Assembly: GCF_003353175.1 (NCBI RefSeq)
Contig: NZ_QHKS01000034.1
Coordinates: 1 to 64,000 of the forward strand
From: Paraburkholderia lacunae
Lineage (GTDB): Bacteria > Pseudomonadota > Gammaproteobacteria > Burkholderiales > Burkholderiaceae
Length of the DNA: 64,000 nucleotides
Direction: 5' to 3'
Position 1 is the first letter of the stretch. Every line of letters begins with the position of its first letter. The translations under genes and the position numbers were made by a program. Below the pieces are notes generated by a model that did no database searches, was not told where the DNA came from, and was given only the letters and a program-made list of their open reading frames with translations. Shown here piece by piece: positions 33,783-43,063 of the stretch.

Positions 33783-35570
33783 TCACAGATGTTGTTCCGA
33801 TTGACGGAACTGCGTGTACTCGTCCTGACGTTCATCGGTGATGTACGCCGGAATCGGAAAGTCCCACCAGCCCGGCACCCACGGACCGGCCGCGTCGCGG
33901 TCAGTGGGGATTTCGATCAGCACCGGCGCGTTCGAGTCGAGCGCTTCCTGCAGGATAGGTTCGAGTTCGTCGTTGCTGTTCACGCGGAACGACTTCAGAC
34001 CGAATGCCTTGCCGAGTGCTTCGAAATCGGGTGAATACGGCGTGCCGTCCGGATGATTGAACTCGGTGCCGATATGACGGTTCGTCTGCTTGCGTTGGCC
34101 GCCGCGAATCGACATATAGCCGGCGTTGTTCTGCACGATGAACACCACCGGAATGTTGTTCGTCACGCAGATTGCGATTTCCTGCGACGTCATCAGGAAG
34201 TCGCCGTCGCCGAGCACGCAGACCACCGGCCGATGAGGCGCAGCGAGTTTGGCGCCGATCGCTGCTGGTACGGCCCAGCCCATCGACGAGAATCCGCCCG
34301 ACGTGAGGTGAGTGCGCGGTTCATACACCGGGAAGGTCTGCTTGACCGCACCCTGGGTGTTGCCCGAGCCGACCACCACGATCGTGTCGCGCGGGAAGAT
34401 CTTGCGCAATGCGCCGAGCGGACGCTGCGACGTGAACGGGAAACGATCCGAATCGCGGCGGGTCGAGAGCTTGGCTTCCCATTCGGCTTTGTAGCCGGCG
34501 ACCTGATCGAGGTAGTCGGCGCGGTCGACCGAGTCGTTCTTCAGTTCGTCGACGATATGCGCGAGCGCATATTTCGCGTCGGCGACGATGCCTACCGCGA
34601 CCGGATAGTTCTTGCCGATTTCGTGCGGATCGATGTCGATATGGATCAGACGGCCCGGCGGAATCGAGAACGTGACGCCCTTTGCGTAGCTCGACGACGA
34701 CCAGTCGGTGAAACGACAGCCCACGGCCAGAATCACATCCGCTGTGGACGCAACCTTGTTACCGCACAACGTACCGGTCTGGCCGACGCTACCGGCGAAG
34801 AGTTCGTGATCTTCAGGGAAGCCGCTCTTGCCGTTCCACGTGGTGACAACAGGAATCTTCCATTTCTCGGCGAGCGCCAGCACTTCGGCCGAGGCTTCGC
34901 CGGTAATCACGCCGCCGCCGATCACGATGACCGGGCGCTTTGCGCTGCGCAGCACGTCCGCGGCTTTGCTCACGGCGGCCGGGTCGGGGAACACCTTGCC
35001 CACCGGCACGCGCTCTTCGAGGTCGTGAAGCGTGACTTCAGCGGCCTCTGCCTGTGTGTCCATCGGAATTTCGATGTGAACCGGACCCGGGCGACCCGTC
35101 ACCATCGCACTGAACGCTCGATGCATGACGAACGGCAGTTCCTCGACGCGCTGTACCACCCAATGACGTTTCGACACTGCCTCGGCGATCTTCGGAAAAT
35201 CGTTATCTGTGTAGCGTTCGAGTTCCTGCAGCAGACCGTGTCCGCGCATGTGCGTCGGCGGCCCGCCGGTGATCAGCATCACGCTGGTCGAATCGGTGAA
35301 GGCGGTCGCCATACCGATCACGGTATTGCTGGCGCCCGCGCCGATCGACGTGACCGCGGCCATCGGCTTGCCGGCAACCCGGTAGTAGCCGTCTGCCAGA
35401 TGGACCGCGCTTTGTTCGTGAAAAACCTGTATGAAATGAATTTCCGAATCCTTCTCGAGAAATGCGTCAGTGAGCGTCCAGATTCCGTGACCGGGGATTC
35501 CGGCAACGTATTCAACGCCGTAGTTCTTTAACGTCTGAGCGACGATTTGACTGCCTGTGAGCTTTGCCAT
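33783..35570 (-). CDS. TPP-dependent enzyme of the acetolactate-synthase family
   Basis: 595 aa. The activating Glu52 is present (IQVFHEQSAVHLADG), as is the TPP motif (VLGDGDFLMTSQEIAICV and IVQNNAGYMSIR). The three-domain layout matches large acetolactate-synthase-like, oxalyl-CoA-decarboxylase-like or IolD-like enzymes; I cannot tell which reaction it performs. Similarity to the protein at 25353-27128 is high throughout (for example VYEPRTHLTSGGFSSMGWAVPAAIGAKL against AYQPRTQLTCANSPVVGWAVPAAIGAKL in aligned blocks). The ATG at 35570 is chosen by that alignment. Middle gene of an operon that starts with the ThuA-like gene. Confidence 0.88.
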   Translation of the reverse strand: MAKLTGSQIVAQTLKNYGVEYVAGIPGHGIWTLTDAFLEKDSEIHFIQVFHEQSAVHLADGYYRVAGKPMAAVTSIGAGASNTVIGMATAFTDSTSVMLITGGPPTHMRGHGLLQELERYTDNDFPKIAEAVSKRHWVVQRVEELPFVMHRAFSAMVTGRPGPVHIEIPMDTQAEAAEVTLHDLEERVPVGKVFPDPAAVSKAADVLRSAKRPVIVIGGGVITGEASAEVLALAEKWKIPVVTTWNGKSGFPEDHELFAGSVGQTGTLCGNKVASTADVILAVGCRFTDWSSSSYAKGVTFSIPPGRLIHIDIDPHEIGKNYPVAVGIVADAKYALAHIVDELKNDSVDRADYLDQVAGYKAEWEAKLSTRRDSDRFPFTSQRPLGALRKIFPRDTIVVVGSGNTQGAVKQTFPVYEPRTHLTSGGFSSMGWAVPAAIGAKLAAPHRPVVCVLGDGDFLMTSQEIAICVTNNIPVVFIVQNNAGYMSIRGGQRKQTNRHIGTEFNHPDGTPYSPDFEALGKAFGLKSFRVNSNDELEPILQEALDSNAPVLIEIPTDRDAAGPWVPGWWDFPIPAYITDERQDEYTQFRQSEQHL

Positions 35571-35679
35571 TTCCAGATCCTGCAAAGGTGAGATAAATAG
35601 CCGCGCGGGATCACACACCCGGGCGGAACACTGCGCTTTCGCTAAAACGAATCAGATGTGCCTGATGCGAACGCCGCAG

Positions 35680-36339
35680 TCAGCTGCGTGCCGCCCACTG
35701 GAGACCTTGCCGCGTCATCCTGCGCACGTTGGGGTCCGACAGATTGCCGGTGTCGTGTCCGATCGAGTGATAGAAGACCCGCCCTTCGCCCCATTGCTTC
35801 ACCCACGCTGCCGGACACTTGTTGCCTTTGAGCCAGGGGAACGGATTGCCGTCGAAGGTCGTGTCCGCTAGCACGTGGTTATTCGGGTCGACCTGCATGT
35901 AGTACTGCTCCGAGCGGACCTCGAAGTCCTCCACACCGTGCATGACCGGATGCGAGCGATCCGTCACGTTGACCATGTAGGGGTGCGGGTAACCTTCGCC
36001 GGTCGGATGTTCGACGAACGATCCACCGAGTACCATGTGATATCGAAGGCTTGCGCGAAACGCCGCGCCGGCGCCATGCCACGCCGCAAGGCCGGTCCCC
36101 TTCTCGATCGCCTCGAGCAGACGATTTTCCTGCGAGGTGGTCAGCGTCTCGGTCGTGACGGCGTTATTCCAGCCGATCACGATCAGGTCGAACTGGGTGA
36201 GATCGCGGTCCAGCGAGAAGATGTCCGTCGATTCCTCGACGTCCCAGTCGAGCTCCCTGAATAGCTCGCGAGTCCATGCCGCGACCTCGTAGGGAAAGTG
36301 TCCCGGCCAACCGCCGTATAGATGAAAAACGCGTGTCAT
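35680..36339 (-). CDS. ThuA-like (trehalose-utilisation family) protein
   Basis: 219 aa of the ThuA/class-I glutamine-amidotransferase-like fold: MTRVFHLYGGWPGHFPYE at the start, FDLIVIGWNNAVTTETL, GTGLAAWHGAGAAFRASLRYHMVLGGSF, ITDR-like VTDRSHPVMHGVEDF and the terminal WGEGRVFYHSIGHDTGN. ThuA proteins occur with sugar dehydrogenases in disaccharide catabolism that goes through 3-keto sugars. ATG 36339 preferred to an upstream in-frame start at 36360. First gene of the operon; its promoter carries the palindromic operator. Confidence 0.85.
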   Translation of the reverse strand: MTRVFHLYGGWPGHFPYEVAAWTRELFRELDWDVEESTDIFSLDRDLTQFDLIVIGWNNAVTTETLTTSQENRLLEAIEKGTGLAAWHGAGAAFRASLRYHMVLGGSFVEHPTGEGYPHPYMVNVTDRSHPVMHGVEDFEVRSEQYYMQVDPNNHVLADTTFDGNPFPWLKGNKCPAAWVKQWGEGRVFYHSIGHDTGNLSDPNVRRMTRQGLQWAARS

Positions 36340-36370
36340 GTTCAAACTCCTGTGAGGCAACGCAGATTAG

Positions 36371-36420
36371 CTTATACGTATAAGTTCGTGAATGCTGCGA
36401 CTTCAAATTGCCGGTGTCAA
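36371..36420 (-). promoter_or_regulatory. Promoter of the ThuA operon with palindromic operator
   Basis: On the minus strand TTGACA (36420-36415), 17 bp, CAGCAT (36397-36392), then the perfect 14-bp palindrome CTTATACGTATAAG (36384-36371) over the expected transcription start, 32 bp before the ThuA start codon. The same palindrome follows the -10 of the APC-permease promoter. Placement over +1 implies repression, and the central CG suggests a LacI-family protein. Confidence 0.65.
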
Positions 36421-36492
36421 GTGGGTGGAGACCTGGGTTTGGCGCCGTTTCCCATTTATCGGACGAGAGCGGCGCGGAGCGACGCAGCGCGT

Positions 36493-36557
36493 GCGTCACA
36501 TGGCGTCGAGCTTTTGCAATCCGCGAAATTGAATTCGGAAATTTGATTCCAAATACT
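36493..36557 (+). promoter_or_regulatory. Composite regulon promoter, copy 2
   Basis: GCGTC at 36493 and 36503, GCGAAATTG at 36523-36531, -35 TTGAAT, 17 bp, -10 AATACT (36552-36557). It points towards the HisD-family gene, 245 bp away, and a second copy lies between it and that gene. Confidence 0.65.
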
Positions 36558-36632
36558 GACTGTCATGCGAGCGCAAATCGCGGATGTCAGGCGTCGATCC
36601 GATCGTGCTTGCAGGCGCTGCGTCGCGTGGGT

Positions 36633-36697
36633 GCGCCACAGTGCGTCACTTCGAATGCCGGTGCGAAATTGCCTTTGCTCCGGCGCGCACCGAAAAT
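36633..36697 (+). promoter_or_regulatory. Composite regulon promoter, copy 3
   Basis: GCGCC at 36633, GCGTC at 36643, GCGAAATTG at 36663-36671, -35 TTGCCT, 17 bp, -10 GAAAAT (36692-36697). Proximal promoter of the HisD-family gene, whose GTG is at 36802. Confidence 0.65.
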
Positions 36698-36801
36698 TTA
36701 GCGGTCCCGTTGAATATTGATTGAAATGTCCGCCGTATCGCATTGAAGCCCAAATGCATGGTGATGCGAGATGGCACTCGAAATACCCTTGGAGGTCAGT
36801 T

Positions 36802-38085
36802 GTGATCGAGTATCTTAAGAAGAGCAAACCCCTGGAAGTTCAGACGGAGATCGCGGCCCAGGTTCGCAGCACCGTGGAAAAGATCATTGCCGATGTAGCC
36901 GCCAACGGCGATTCGGCGGTGCGTGAATATTCGAAGAAATTCGACAACTGGGCGCCCACGTCATTCCGTTTGACCGACGAGGAAGTTGCCGCGTGTGTCG
37001 CTACGTTGTCGGAACTCGAAATCGCGGATATCAAGTTCGCGCAGCAGCAGGTGCGCCGCTTTGCCGAAGTTCAGAAGTCGGCGCTGAGGGACGTGGAAGT
37101 CGAAACGCTGCCGGGCGTCATCCTGGGCCATAAGAACGTGCCGGTGAACTCTGTGGGTTGCTATATCCCCGGCGGCAAATACCCGCTGCTTGCCTCGGCG
37201 CATATGAGCGTGCTGACCGCCAAGGTGGCCGGCGTCAAACGAGTTGTGGCAGTGGCGCCGCCGTTCGACGGCAAGCCGCACCCCGCTATCGTGACGGCGA
37301 TGCATCTGGCCGGCGCCGACGAAATCTACTGCGTCGGCGGCGTGCAGGCGGTTGCCGCGCTGGCGCTCGGCACGGAGCAGTTCGCACCGGTCGACATGAT
37401 CGTCGGCCCGGGCAACGCGTACGTTGCCGAAGCCAAGCGTCAGTTGTTCGGCAAGATCGGTATCGACCTGATTGCCGGACCGACGGAAACCCTGGTGATC
37501 GCGGACGAATGGTCGGATGCAGAAATCGTCGCCACGGACTTGCTGGGACAGGCCGAGCACGGCGTCAATTCGCCCGCAGTGTTCCTGACGAATTCCCGAG
37601 CGCTTGCTGAAGCACTGCCCGCCGAAATCGAGCGTCAGCTTGCGATTCTGCCGACCGCAGCGGTTGCTTCGGTCGCGTGGCACGATTACGGCGAGATCAT
37701 TCTGTGCGACACCGTCGACGAGATGGTGGAAGAGGCCGATCGCATCGCGTCGGAACACGTTCAGGTGATGACTCGCGATCCGTTGTATTTCCTCGAACAC
37801 ATGACCAACTACGGCGCACTGTTCCTCGGCGACCGGACCAATGTGTCGTATGGCGACAAGGTGATCGGCACCAACCACACGCTGCCGACGATGAAATCAG
37901 CGCGCTATACCGGCGGCCTGTGGGTCGGGAAATTCATCAAGACCTGTACCTATCAGCGCGTGCTGACCGACGAAGCCTCCGTGCTCGTAGGCGAGTACTG
38001 TTCGAGGCTTTGCGCGATGGAAGGCTTCGCAGGTCACAAGGAGCAGGCGGACATTCGCGTTCGCCGGTTCAGCAAGCCGGCGTAG
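36802..38085 (+). CDS. HisD-family dehydrogenase, probably catabolic
   Basis: 427 aa of the histidinol-dehydrogenase family: VGCYIPGGKYPLLASAHM, GVQAVAALALGTE, VGPGNAYVAEAKRQLFG, LIAGPTET, zinc-ligand region LLGQAEHGVNSPA and the catalytic pair in ASEHVQVM. The GTG at 36802 follows GGAGG at 7 bp. The end TGGLWVGKFIKTCTYQ is typical of the non-biosynthetic branch, which includes the sulfopropanediol dehydrogenase HpsN. No other his genes are near, and it is in a catabolic regulon, so it probably oxidises an alcohol or polyol to an acid in two NAD-dependent steps. Monocistronic: a terminator follows. Confidence 0.85.
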   Translation: MIEYLKKSKPLEVQTEIAAQVRSTVEKIIADVAANGDSAVREYSKKFDNWAPTSFRLTDEEVAACVATLSELEIADIKFAQQQVRRFAEVQKSALRDVEVETLPGVILGHKNVPVNSVGCYIPGGKYPLLASAHMSVLTAKVAGVKRVVAVAPPFDGKPHPAIVTAMHLAGADEIYCVGGVQAVAALALGTEQFAPVDMIVGPGNAYVAEAKRQLFGKIGIDLIAGPTETLVIADEWSDAEIVATDLLGQAEHGVNSPAVFLTNSRALAEALPAEIERQLAILPTAAVASVAWHDYGEIILCDTVDEMVEEADRIASEHVQVMTRDPLYFLEHMTNYGALFLGDRTNVSYGDKVIGTNHTLPTMKSARYTGGLWVGKFIKTCTYQRVLTDEASVLVGEYCSRLCAMEGFAGHKEQADIRVRRFSKPA

Positions 38086-38115
38086 CTCATCCCGGTTTGA
38101 GTTTTGTCCGAAAGT

Positions 38116-38143
38116 CGGCACTCGCGAGAGTGCCGTTTTTTTT
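38116..38143 (+). terminator. Intrinsic terminator after the HisD-family gene
   Basis: CGGCACTC (38116-38123), loop GCGA, GAGTGCCG (38128-38135), then eight T residues: an 8-bp perfect stem with a strong T-tract. Confidence 0.9.
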
Positions 38144-38172
38144 CGCCCGAAATCGGCGGTGACGCAGTTTGT

Positions 38173-38237
38173 GCGTCGATATGCGCCACAAATAGGCTGT
38201 TTGCGAAATTGAGCGTTGATTATTGGGCTTCAATACT
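38173..38237 (+). promoter_or_regulatory. Composite regulon promoter, copy 4
   Basis: GCGTC at 38173, GCGCC at 38183, GCGAAATTG at 38203-38211, -35 TTGAGC, 17 bp, -10 AATACT (38232-38237). It drives the porin gene; the expected leader before its ATG (38525) is about 280 nt, long enough to have a regulatory role, but I see no clear structure. Confidence 0.65.
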
Positions 38238-38524
38238 GCGACGCAAGTGAGGAGACATCACACACTGATGTGTCAGGAAAGTGACTCTGGATTCGAAGCG
38301 TTCGGCGATTCTTGAACGAGTACTTCGAGTTTGCAGAGCAGCGACCGATCAGCCACTCATCCATTAATTCAGTATGACGAATTAAAAATGAGGAGACTCG
38401 ACTCCCCACGATTCTTTGCAAGGCAAGTAGTGCGTAAGCGATATTTCCGGCCGTGCAGCGGGAGAGTAGCCAACGGTACACGCCGGAATTGTTCCTCAAT
38501 ACAAACATCCAGCAGGGTGAGTCA

Positions 38525-39655
38525 ATGAAACGTCAGATTATCTCCGTAGTCGCTCTTGGTGCTGCTGCCTACGTCACGGGAGCTCATGCTCAAAGCTCGG
38601 TCACCCTTTACGGCGTCGTCGATACGGGGATCGCGTACATTCACAATAGCGGCGGCCAGAGTTCGCAATGGAAGATGTCTTCCGGCAACCTGTCGGGCAA
38701 CCAGTGGGGCCTGAAAGGCACGGAAGATCTGGGCGGCGGCCTCACGGCCAACTTCCAGCTGGAGAGTGGATTCGATCTCGGGTCCGGGCAATTGCAAAAC
38801 AATGGGCGTGAGTTCGGCCGCCAGGCATTCGTCGGTCTCGCCAGCACCAGGTACGGCGCGTTGACGCTCGGCCGCCAGTACGACCCGGTCACCGACCTGC
38901 TGCAGCCGCTCACCGCCGACAACTACAGCGGTCTGTTCGCACCGCCGGGCGACATCGATAACTACGACGACAGCGCGCGCTTCAACAACGCCGTCAAGTG
39001 GACGAGCCCGTCGTGGGGCGGCGTGGTGGTCGAGGCGATGTACGCGCCGGGCGGGATCGCAGGTTCTACGGGTTCGGGACAGACGTGGTCGGCTGCCGCT
39101 GCATACAGCGGCGCGGCGCTGAGTGTTGCAGGCGGGTTCCTGCACGCGGATAACGGCAATACCGGACTGTCGAAGCGTGGCACGACGACGGCGGACAGCT
39201 TCTTCAACAGCTCGGTGAATGCTGCCTATGCATCGGCGCGCTCGATCAACATTGCGCGCGTCGGCGGACAGTACGTAGTCGGCTCCGTGACGGCCGGCGC
39301 CGCCTATTCGTACACGCAATACACCGCGGACGCTTCTTCGTTGTTCACCGGATCGGAGCATTTCCAGAACGGCTCGGTGTTCGCCAGCTGGATGGTGACG
39401 CCGGCATTCGAGTTGATCGGCGGATACAACTACACGAAGTCGGGCGGCAATTCATCGGCGACCTATCACCAGGCGAATCTCGGCGTCGACTATCTGCTGA
39501 GCAAGCGTACCGACGTCTACCTGGCGGGTGCTTATACGCATGCCAATGGGCAGAACGGAGCGGGTGACGCTCAGGCCGTGGTCGGATCGTATGACGTCGA
39601 CGCAGGCAAGCAATCGCAGTTGCTTGCGATCGTCGGACTGCGTCACAAGTTCTAA
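38525..39655 (+). CDS. Gram-negative trimeric porin, Burkholderia type
   Basis: 376 aa. Signal peptide MKRQIISVVALGAAAYVTGAHA with cleavage before QSSVTLYGVVDTG, the standard start of Burkholderiaceae porins. Alternating beta-strands follow (GLKGTEDLGGGLTANFQLESGF, FGRQAFVGL, YGALTLGRQYDP), ending VGLRHKF with the terminal Phe used by the BAM machinery. It should form a 16-stranded outer-membrane channel. Since it carries the regulon promoter, it is probably the entry route for the cluster's substrate. Confidence 0.93.
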   Translation: MKRQIISVVALGAAAYVTGAHAQSSVTLYGVVDTGIAYIHNSGGQSSQWKMSSGNLSGNQWGLKGTEDLGGGLTANFQLESGFDLGSGQLQNNGREFGRQAFVGLASTRYGALTLGRQYDPVTDLLQPLTADNYSGLFAPPGDIDNYDDSARFNNAVKWTSPSWGGVVVEAMYAPGGIAGSTGSGQTWSAAAAYSGAALSVAGGFLHADNGNTGLSKRGTTTADSFFNSSVNAAYASARSINIARVGGQYVVGSVTAGAAYSYTQYTADASSLFTGSEHFQNGSVFASWMVTPAFELIGGYNYTKSGGNSSATYHQANLGVDYLLSKRTDVYLAGAYTHANGQNGAGDAQAVVGSYDVDAGKQSQLLAIVGLRHKF

Positions 39656-39681
39656 GTTTTAGCGAGAGTAGTGCGATTTGG

Positions 39682-39717
39682 CGCCCGCGGTCGACTCCAG
39701 CCGTGGGCGTCCTTTTT
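39682..39717 (+). terminator. Terminator after the porin gene
   Basis: CGCCCGCGG (39682-39690) pairs with CCGTGGGCG (39701-39709, one G-T pair) around a 10-nt loop, followed by TCCTTTTTC. Confidence 0.8.
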
Positions 39718-39748
39718 CAATCTGTTGCAGTGCGCCGGGAGCTATACA

Positions 39749-40738
39749 ATGCCCCAGTTCGTCCGACTCGCTTTACTTGCGGTCGCCGTATGTCTTTGTC
39801 CGTATATCGCAGATGCGCAGAGCAGCTACAAACAGGCGGTTTTCTTCGGCGACAGCCTGACCGATGCCGGTACTTACGGATTCCGCTTCACGACTAATCC
39901 GGGAAGAACGTGGGCGCAAATTGTCGCCGATCATTTCGGTCAGGCCGCTACGTCGAATGAACATACCGATAGCTACGACAACGTCTACAAGGGCATGAAG
40001 GGACTGCCCGGACCTGACGGGCTGAATTACGCAGAGGGCGGCGCACGCGCGGAATTGCCCTATTCGACCGTCTCCCGCGATCCCGAAGGCATGCCTGTTC
40101 CGGTATCGACACAGGTGCTGCGATTTCTGAAGACGCACGGATCGTTCAAGGAAGATCAGATTGTGTTCCTGTGGATCGGCACCAATGATGTCGCCTATAA
40201 CTACGACCCGGGAAACGATCCGGCATTGGCGAAAACGCTGCGTGACAACGAGGATCCTGACGAAAGCATCATGCGCCGGGAGCGGGCGCGAGCTGTCGTC
40301 GCGGCGCAATCGGAAGCGCACACCGCGAGAACCATCCTTGCTCATGGCGCGCGCCGGCTCGTCATTTTCAAGCTGCCGGATATGAGCGTGTTGCCGTGGT
40401 TTCATAGCCGGGCTAGCCAGAAGTTCGTCCGTGAACTGAGCGCTGTCTACGATCTTCAGCTTCAATCCGATCTTCCGAAAGATTCCAGAATTGTTCTCGT
40501 CGAAACAGGGCAGTTCTTCGATTCGTTGCTCTCCGATCCGGCAAGTCACGGATTTACCCATGCCGCTCACGCAGACGCGTGCGCCAAGCCCGATCAGGAC
40601 TATTGCGATGCGTCGACGCTAGCCGAACCCCATGCCGATCAAACCTATTTCTTCGCTGCCGGAGAACACCTGACGACGCGTGCGAACGAGCTGCTCGCGG
40701 ACTACGTGCTGCATCGAATCGGTGAGGAGCCGAAATAG
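39749..40738 (+). CDS. Exported SGNH/GDSL hydrolase
   Basis: 329 aa. Signal peptide MPQFVRLALLAVAVCLCPYIADA. Block I FFGDSLTDAGT carries the catalytic Ser; block III WIGTNDVAYNYDPG the Asn; the last block, DQTYFFAAGEHLT, the Asp and His. GPDGLNYAEGGARA is block II. These are secreted lipases or esterases that remove acyl groups from lipids or glycans. No repeat of the autotransporter type follows, so it is a periplasmic or secreted enzyme. It lies between the porin terminator and the GH13-like gene, under no copy of the composite promoter that I could find. Confidence 0.87.
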   Translation: MPQFVRLALLAVAVCLCPYIADAQSSYKQAVFFGDSLTDAGTYGFRFTTNPGRTWAQIVADHFGQAATSNEHTDSYDNVYKGMKGLPGPDGLNYAEGGARAELPYSTVSRDPEGMPVPVSTQVLRFLKTHGSFKEDQIVFLWIGTNDVAYNYDPGNDPALAKTLRDNEDPDESIMRRERARAVVAAQSEAHTARTILAHGARRLVIFKLPDMSVLPWFHSRASQKFVRELSAVYDLQLQSDLPKDSRIVLVETGQFFDSLLSDPASHGFTHAAHADACAKPDQDYCDASTLAEPHADQTYFFAAGEHLTTRANELLADYVLHRIGEEPK

Positions 40739-40800
40739 AGCGAAGCCGATCGAGTCTCTGTTTGAACAATTCCCGCCTGTCCGCTTCCTCTGGAGATTTC

Positions 40801-42893
40801 GTGTCCCTTCCTGATCCCGAATACGTCGAGTGGCTCGTCGAAGAATCCATGCTCAAGCACGCGACGGAGCGGGCAAAGACCTACTCAGGACAAGCACGTC
40901 TGTGGATGCATCCTTATGTGGAAGCGCGTCCACGGGTGGCATCGGAAGTGTCTTCTGTCTGGTTCACCGCTTATCCCGCCTCGGTGATCTGCGCACCAGG
41001 TGAATCCGTGCTTGCCACGTTGGGCTCGGCCGGCTGTGGTGCGCTTTGGCGACAATCGGCGTGCAGGCCGTGCATCCGGGACCGACTAAAGGCGCGGGCG
41101 GCATTAAAGGGCGGTCGTACACGCCGTCGGTGGATGGCGACTTCGATCGTGTCAGTTTCCAGATAGACGAGCGTCCCGGCACGAATGCCGAGTTCATTTC
41201 GATGAGCCGCACCGCCGCGGCACACAACGCAATCGTGATCGATGATGTCGTCCCGGCGCACACCGGAAAAGGCGCCGATTTCCGGCGCGCCGAAATGGGT
41301 TATGGCGACTATCCGGGGCTGTACCACATGGTAGAGATCAAGCCGGACGACGGGCATCTCCTGCCCGATGTCCCCGCAGGTCGGGACGCGATCAATCTGA
41401 CGCCGGAGCTCGTCGATTGTCTCAAGGACAAGTGCTATATCGTCGGGCAACTGCAGCGCGTGATCTTCTTCGAACCCGGCATCAAAGAAACCGACTGGAG
41501 TGTGACGGGAACCGTGATCGGCGTGGGTGGCGTCGCGCGGCGCTGGGTCTATCTCCACTATTTCAAGGAGGGCCAGCCTTCGTTGAATTGGCTCGATCCG
41601 ACCTTTTCTGCGCAACTGTTGATCATCGGCTACGCACTGCATTCGCTGGACGTGCTGGGCGCTCGTGGATTGAGACTGGACGCGAATGGATTCCTCGGCG
41701 TTGAGCGGCGCTCGTACGGCAATCCATGGTCCGAAAGTCATCCGTTATCTGTTACTGGGAATCAATTGCTCGGCGGTGCGATCTGGAAAGCGGGAGGGTT
41801 CAGCTTTCAGGAACTGAACCTGACCGTGGACGACATCGCCGTGATGTCGAAAGGCGGCGCGGATCTGTCCTACGACTTTATTACCCGGCCCGCGTACCAT
41901 CACGCGATCCTGACCGGCGATATCGAATTTCTCCGTCTGATGTTGCGCACAGTGCATCAGTATGGCATCGATCCTGCCTCGCTGATCCATGCGCTTCAGA
42001 ACCACGACGAGCTGACGCTCGAACTCGTTCATTTCTGGACGCTGCACGCGAACACCACATTCGTGTTTCAGGGACAAACGTGGCCTGGCGCCATTTTGCG
42101 CGAGCATATCCGGGAGACGATGTGCGAGCGTCTGTGCGGCGAGCACGCCCCTTACAACTTGCGCTTCGTCACCAATGGCGTCGCCTGCACGACCGCAAAC
42201 GTCATTGCCGCCGCATTGGGGATTCGCGAACTGGACGCGATGACCGACGAAGACAAACACCGGATACAGAAAATCCACCTCTTGCTGTCCATGTACAACG
42301 CGTTGCAACCGGGCATCTTCGCGATTTCCGGTTGGGATCTGGTCGGCGCGCTTCCTCTGCCGATGGCAAGCGTCGAGGACTGGATGGGCGACGGCGACAC
42401 CCGCTGGATTCAGCGCGGCGCGTACGATCTCGCCGGCATGCACGAATCGGCGCAGTACTCGCAGGAGGGTATTCCGAAAGCCGTATGCCTATACGGCCCC
42501 GTGACGGAACAACTTGAGAATCCCGACTCATTTGCCAGCCAGTTGAAGCGCGTACTCACTGTGCGAAACGCTTACTGTATTTCGTCGAGCCGGCAGATCG
42601 CCATTCCTGAAGTAAGCAACCCCGGGTTGCTCGTGATGGTGCACGAACTGCCCGGCGGCCGCGGAACCCAGGTCACCGCGCTGAACTTCGGCCCCACTTC
42701 GATCGACGAAACCCTCTCCTTGCCCGGCATATCGGCGGGCCCGGTCGTCGACATGCTCAACGAGCGAGTGGAAGACGATCTGGACGAACACGGCCAACTC
42801 CGGCTTCATCTGGATGGCTATGAAGGTCTCTGCCTGCGCATCGTCAGCGCGCTCCCCTTGGACTCACATGCGGGCCCGCTTTCGTCTTATTAG
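40801..42893 (+). pseudogene. GH13-type trehalose-synthase-like enzyme, frameshifted
   Basis: Two frames together make one GH13-like protein of about 700 aa. The N-terminal part (GTG 40801, LPDPEYVEWLVEESML to WFTAYPASVI and ESVLATLGS) is in one frame, the rest (LWCALATIGVQAVHPGP to the end at 42893) in another; the switch is near 41026-41031, where one base appears to be missing. The second part has GARGLRLDANGFLG with the GH13 nucleophile position, QNHDELTLEL and GQLQRVIFFEPG. Similar proteins are annotated as maltose alpha-D-glucosyltransferases or trehalose synthases. A sequencing error is possible; otherwise the enzyme is lost. The shorter internal frame from 41046 would lack ~80 residues. 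Confidence 0.8.
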
Positions 42894-43016
42894 AAAAAGC
42901 AGGCTCGACTACTTGGCTTACCGCCGCTACCGACACCGGCGCGACGCAATGTGGCGCACCGGGCGCGTCGATTTGCGTCGAATAAATCCTAGGGTAAACA
43001 GGGAGTTAGGCCGTTG
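42894..43016. other. Spacer upstream of the APC-permease promoter
   Basis: Contains two GCGTC elements 10 bp apart (42965 and 42975), as in the composite promoter, but no GCGAAATTG at the required distance. Possibly a decayed or partial copy. Confidence 0.35.
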
Positions 43017-43063
43017 TTGACTTCAAAATTTTAGTGCGCCACCATGATACTTATACGTATAAG
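43017..43063 (+). promoter_or_regulatory. Promoter of the APC permease with palindromic operator
   Basis: TTGACT (43017-43022), 17 bp, CACCAT (43040-43045), then the palindrome CTTATACGTATAAG (43050-43063), identical over all 14 bp to the one in the ThuA promoter. The layout (-10, a few bp, operator) is the same in both, which argues for one repressor. Confidence 0.65.

Noticed and set aside
34053..35531. A 492-codon frame on the plus strand across the TPP enzyme gene
   Set aside because: It is antisense to a clearly conserved gene, is Arg/His-rich, and has no domain: a shadow frame of GC-rich coding DNA. The same holds for long antisense frames at 29005-30237, 43252-44550 and 59344-60999.
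36802..38085. Biosynthetic histidinol dehydrogenase (hisD)
   Set aside because: No his operon nearby, a single-gene unit under a catabolic promoter, and resemblance to the HpsN-like branch in the C-terminal part.
41046..42893. The GH13-like gene as an intact enzyme starting at TTG 41046
   Set aside because: The conserved N-terminal ~80 residues are encoded just upstream in another frame, with GTG 40801 as a good start; the two belong to one frameshifted gene.
42965..43000. A possible eighth copy of the composite promoter, upstream of the APC permease
   Set aside because: Two GCGTC elements have the right 10-bp spacing, but there is no GCGAAATTG at +20 and no matching -35/-10. The permease has its own promoter with the palindromic operator.
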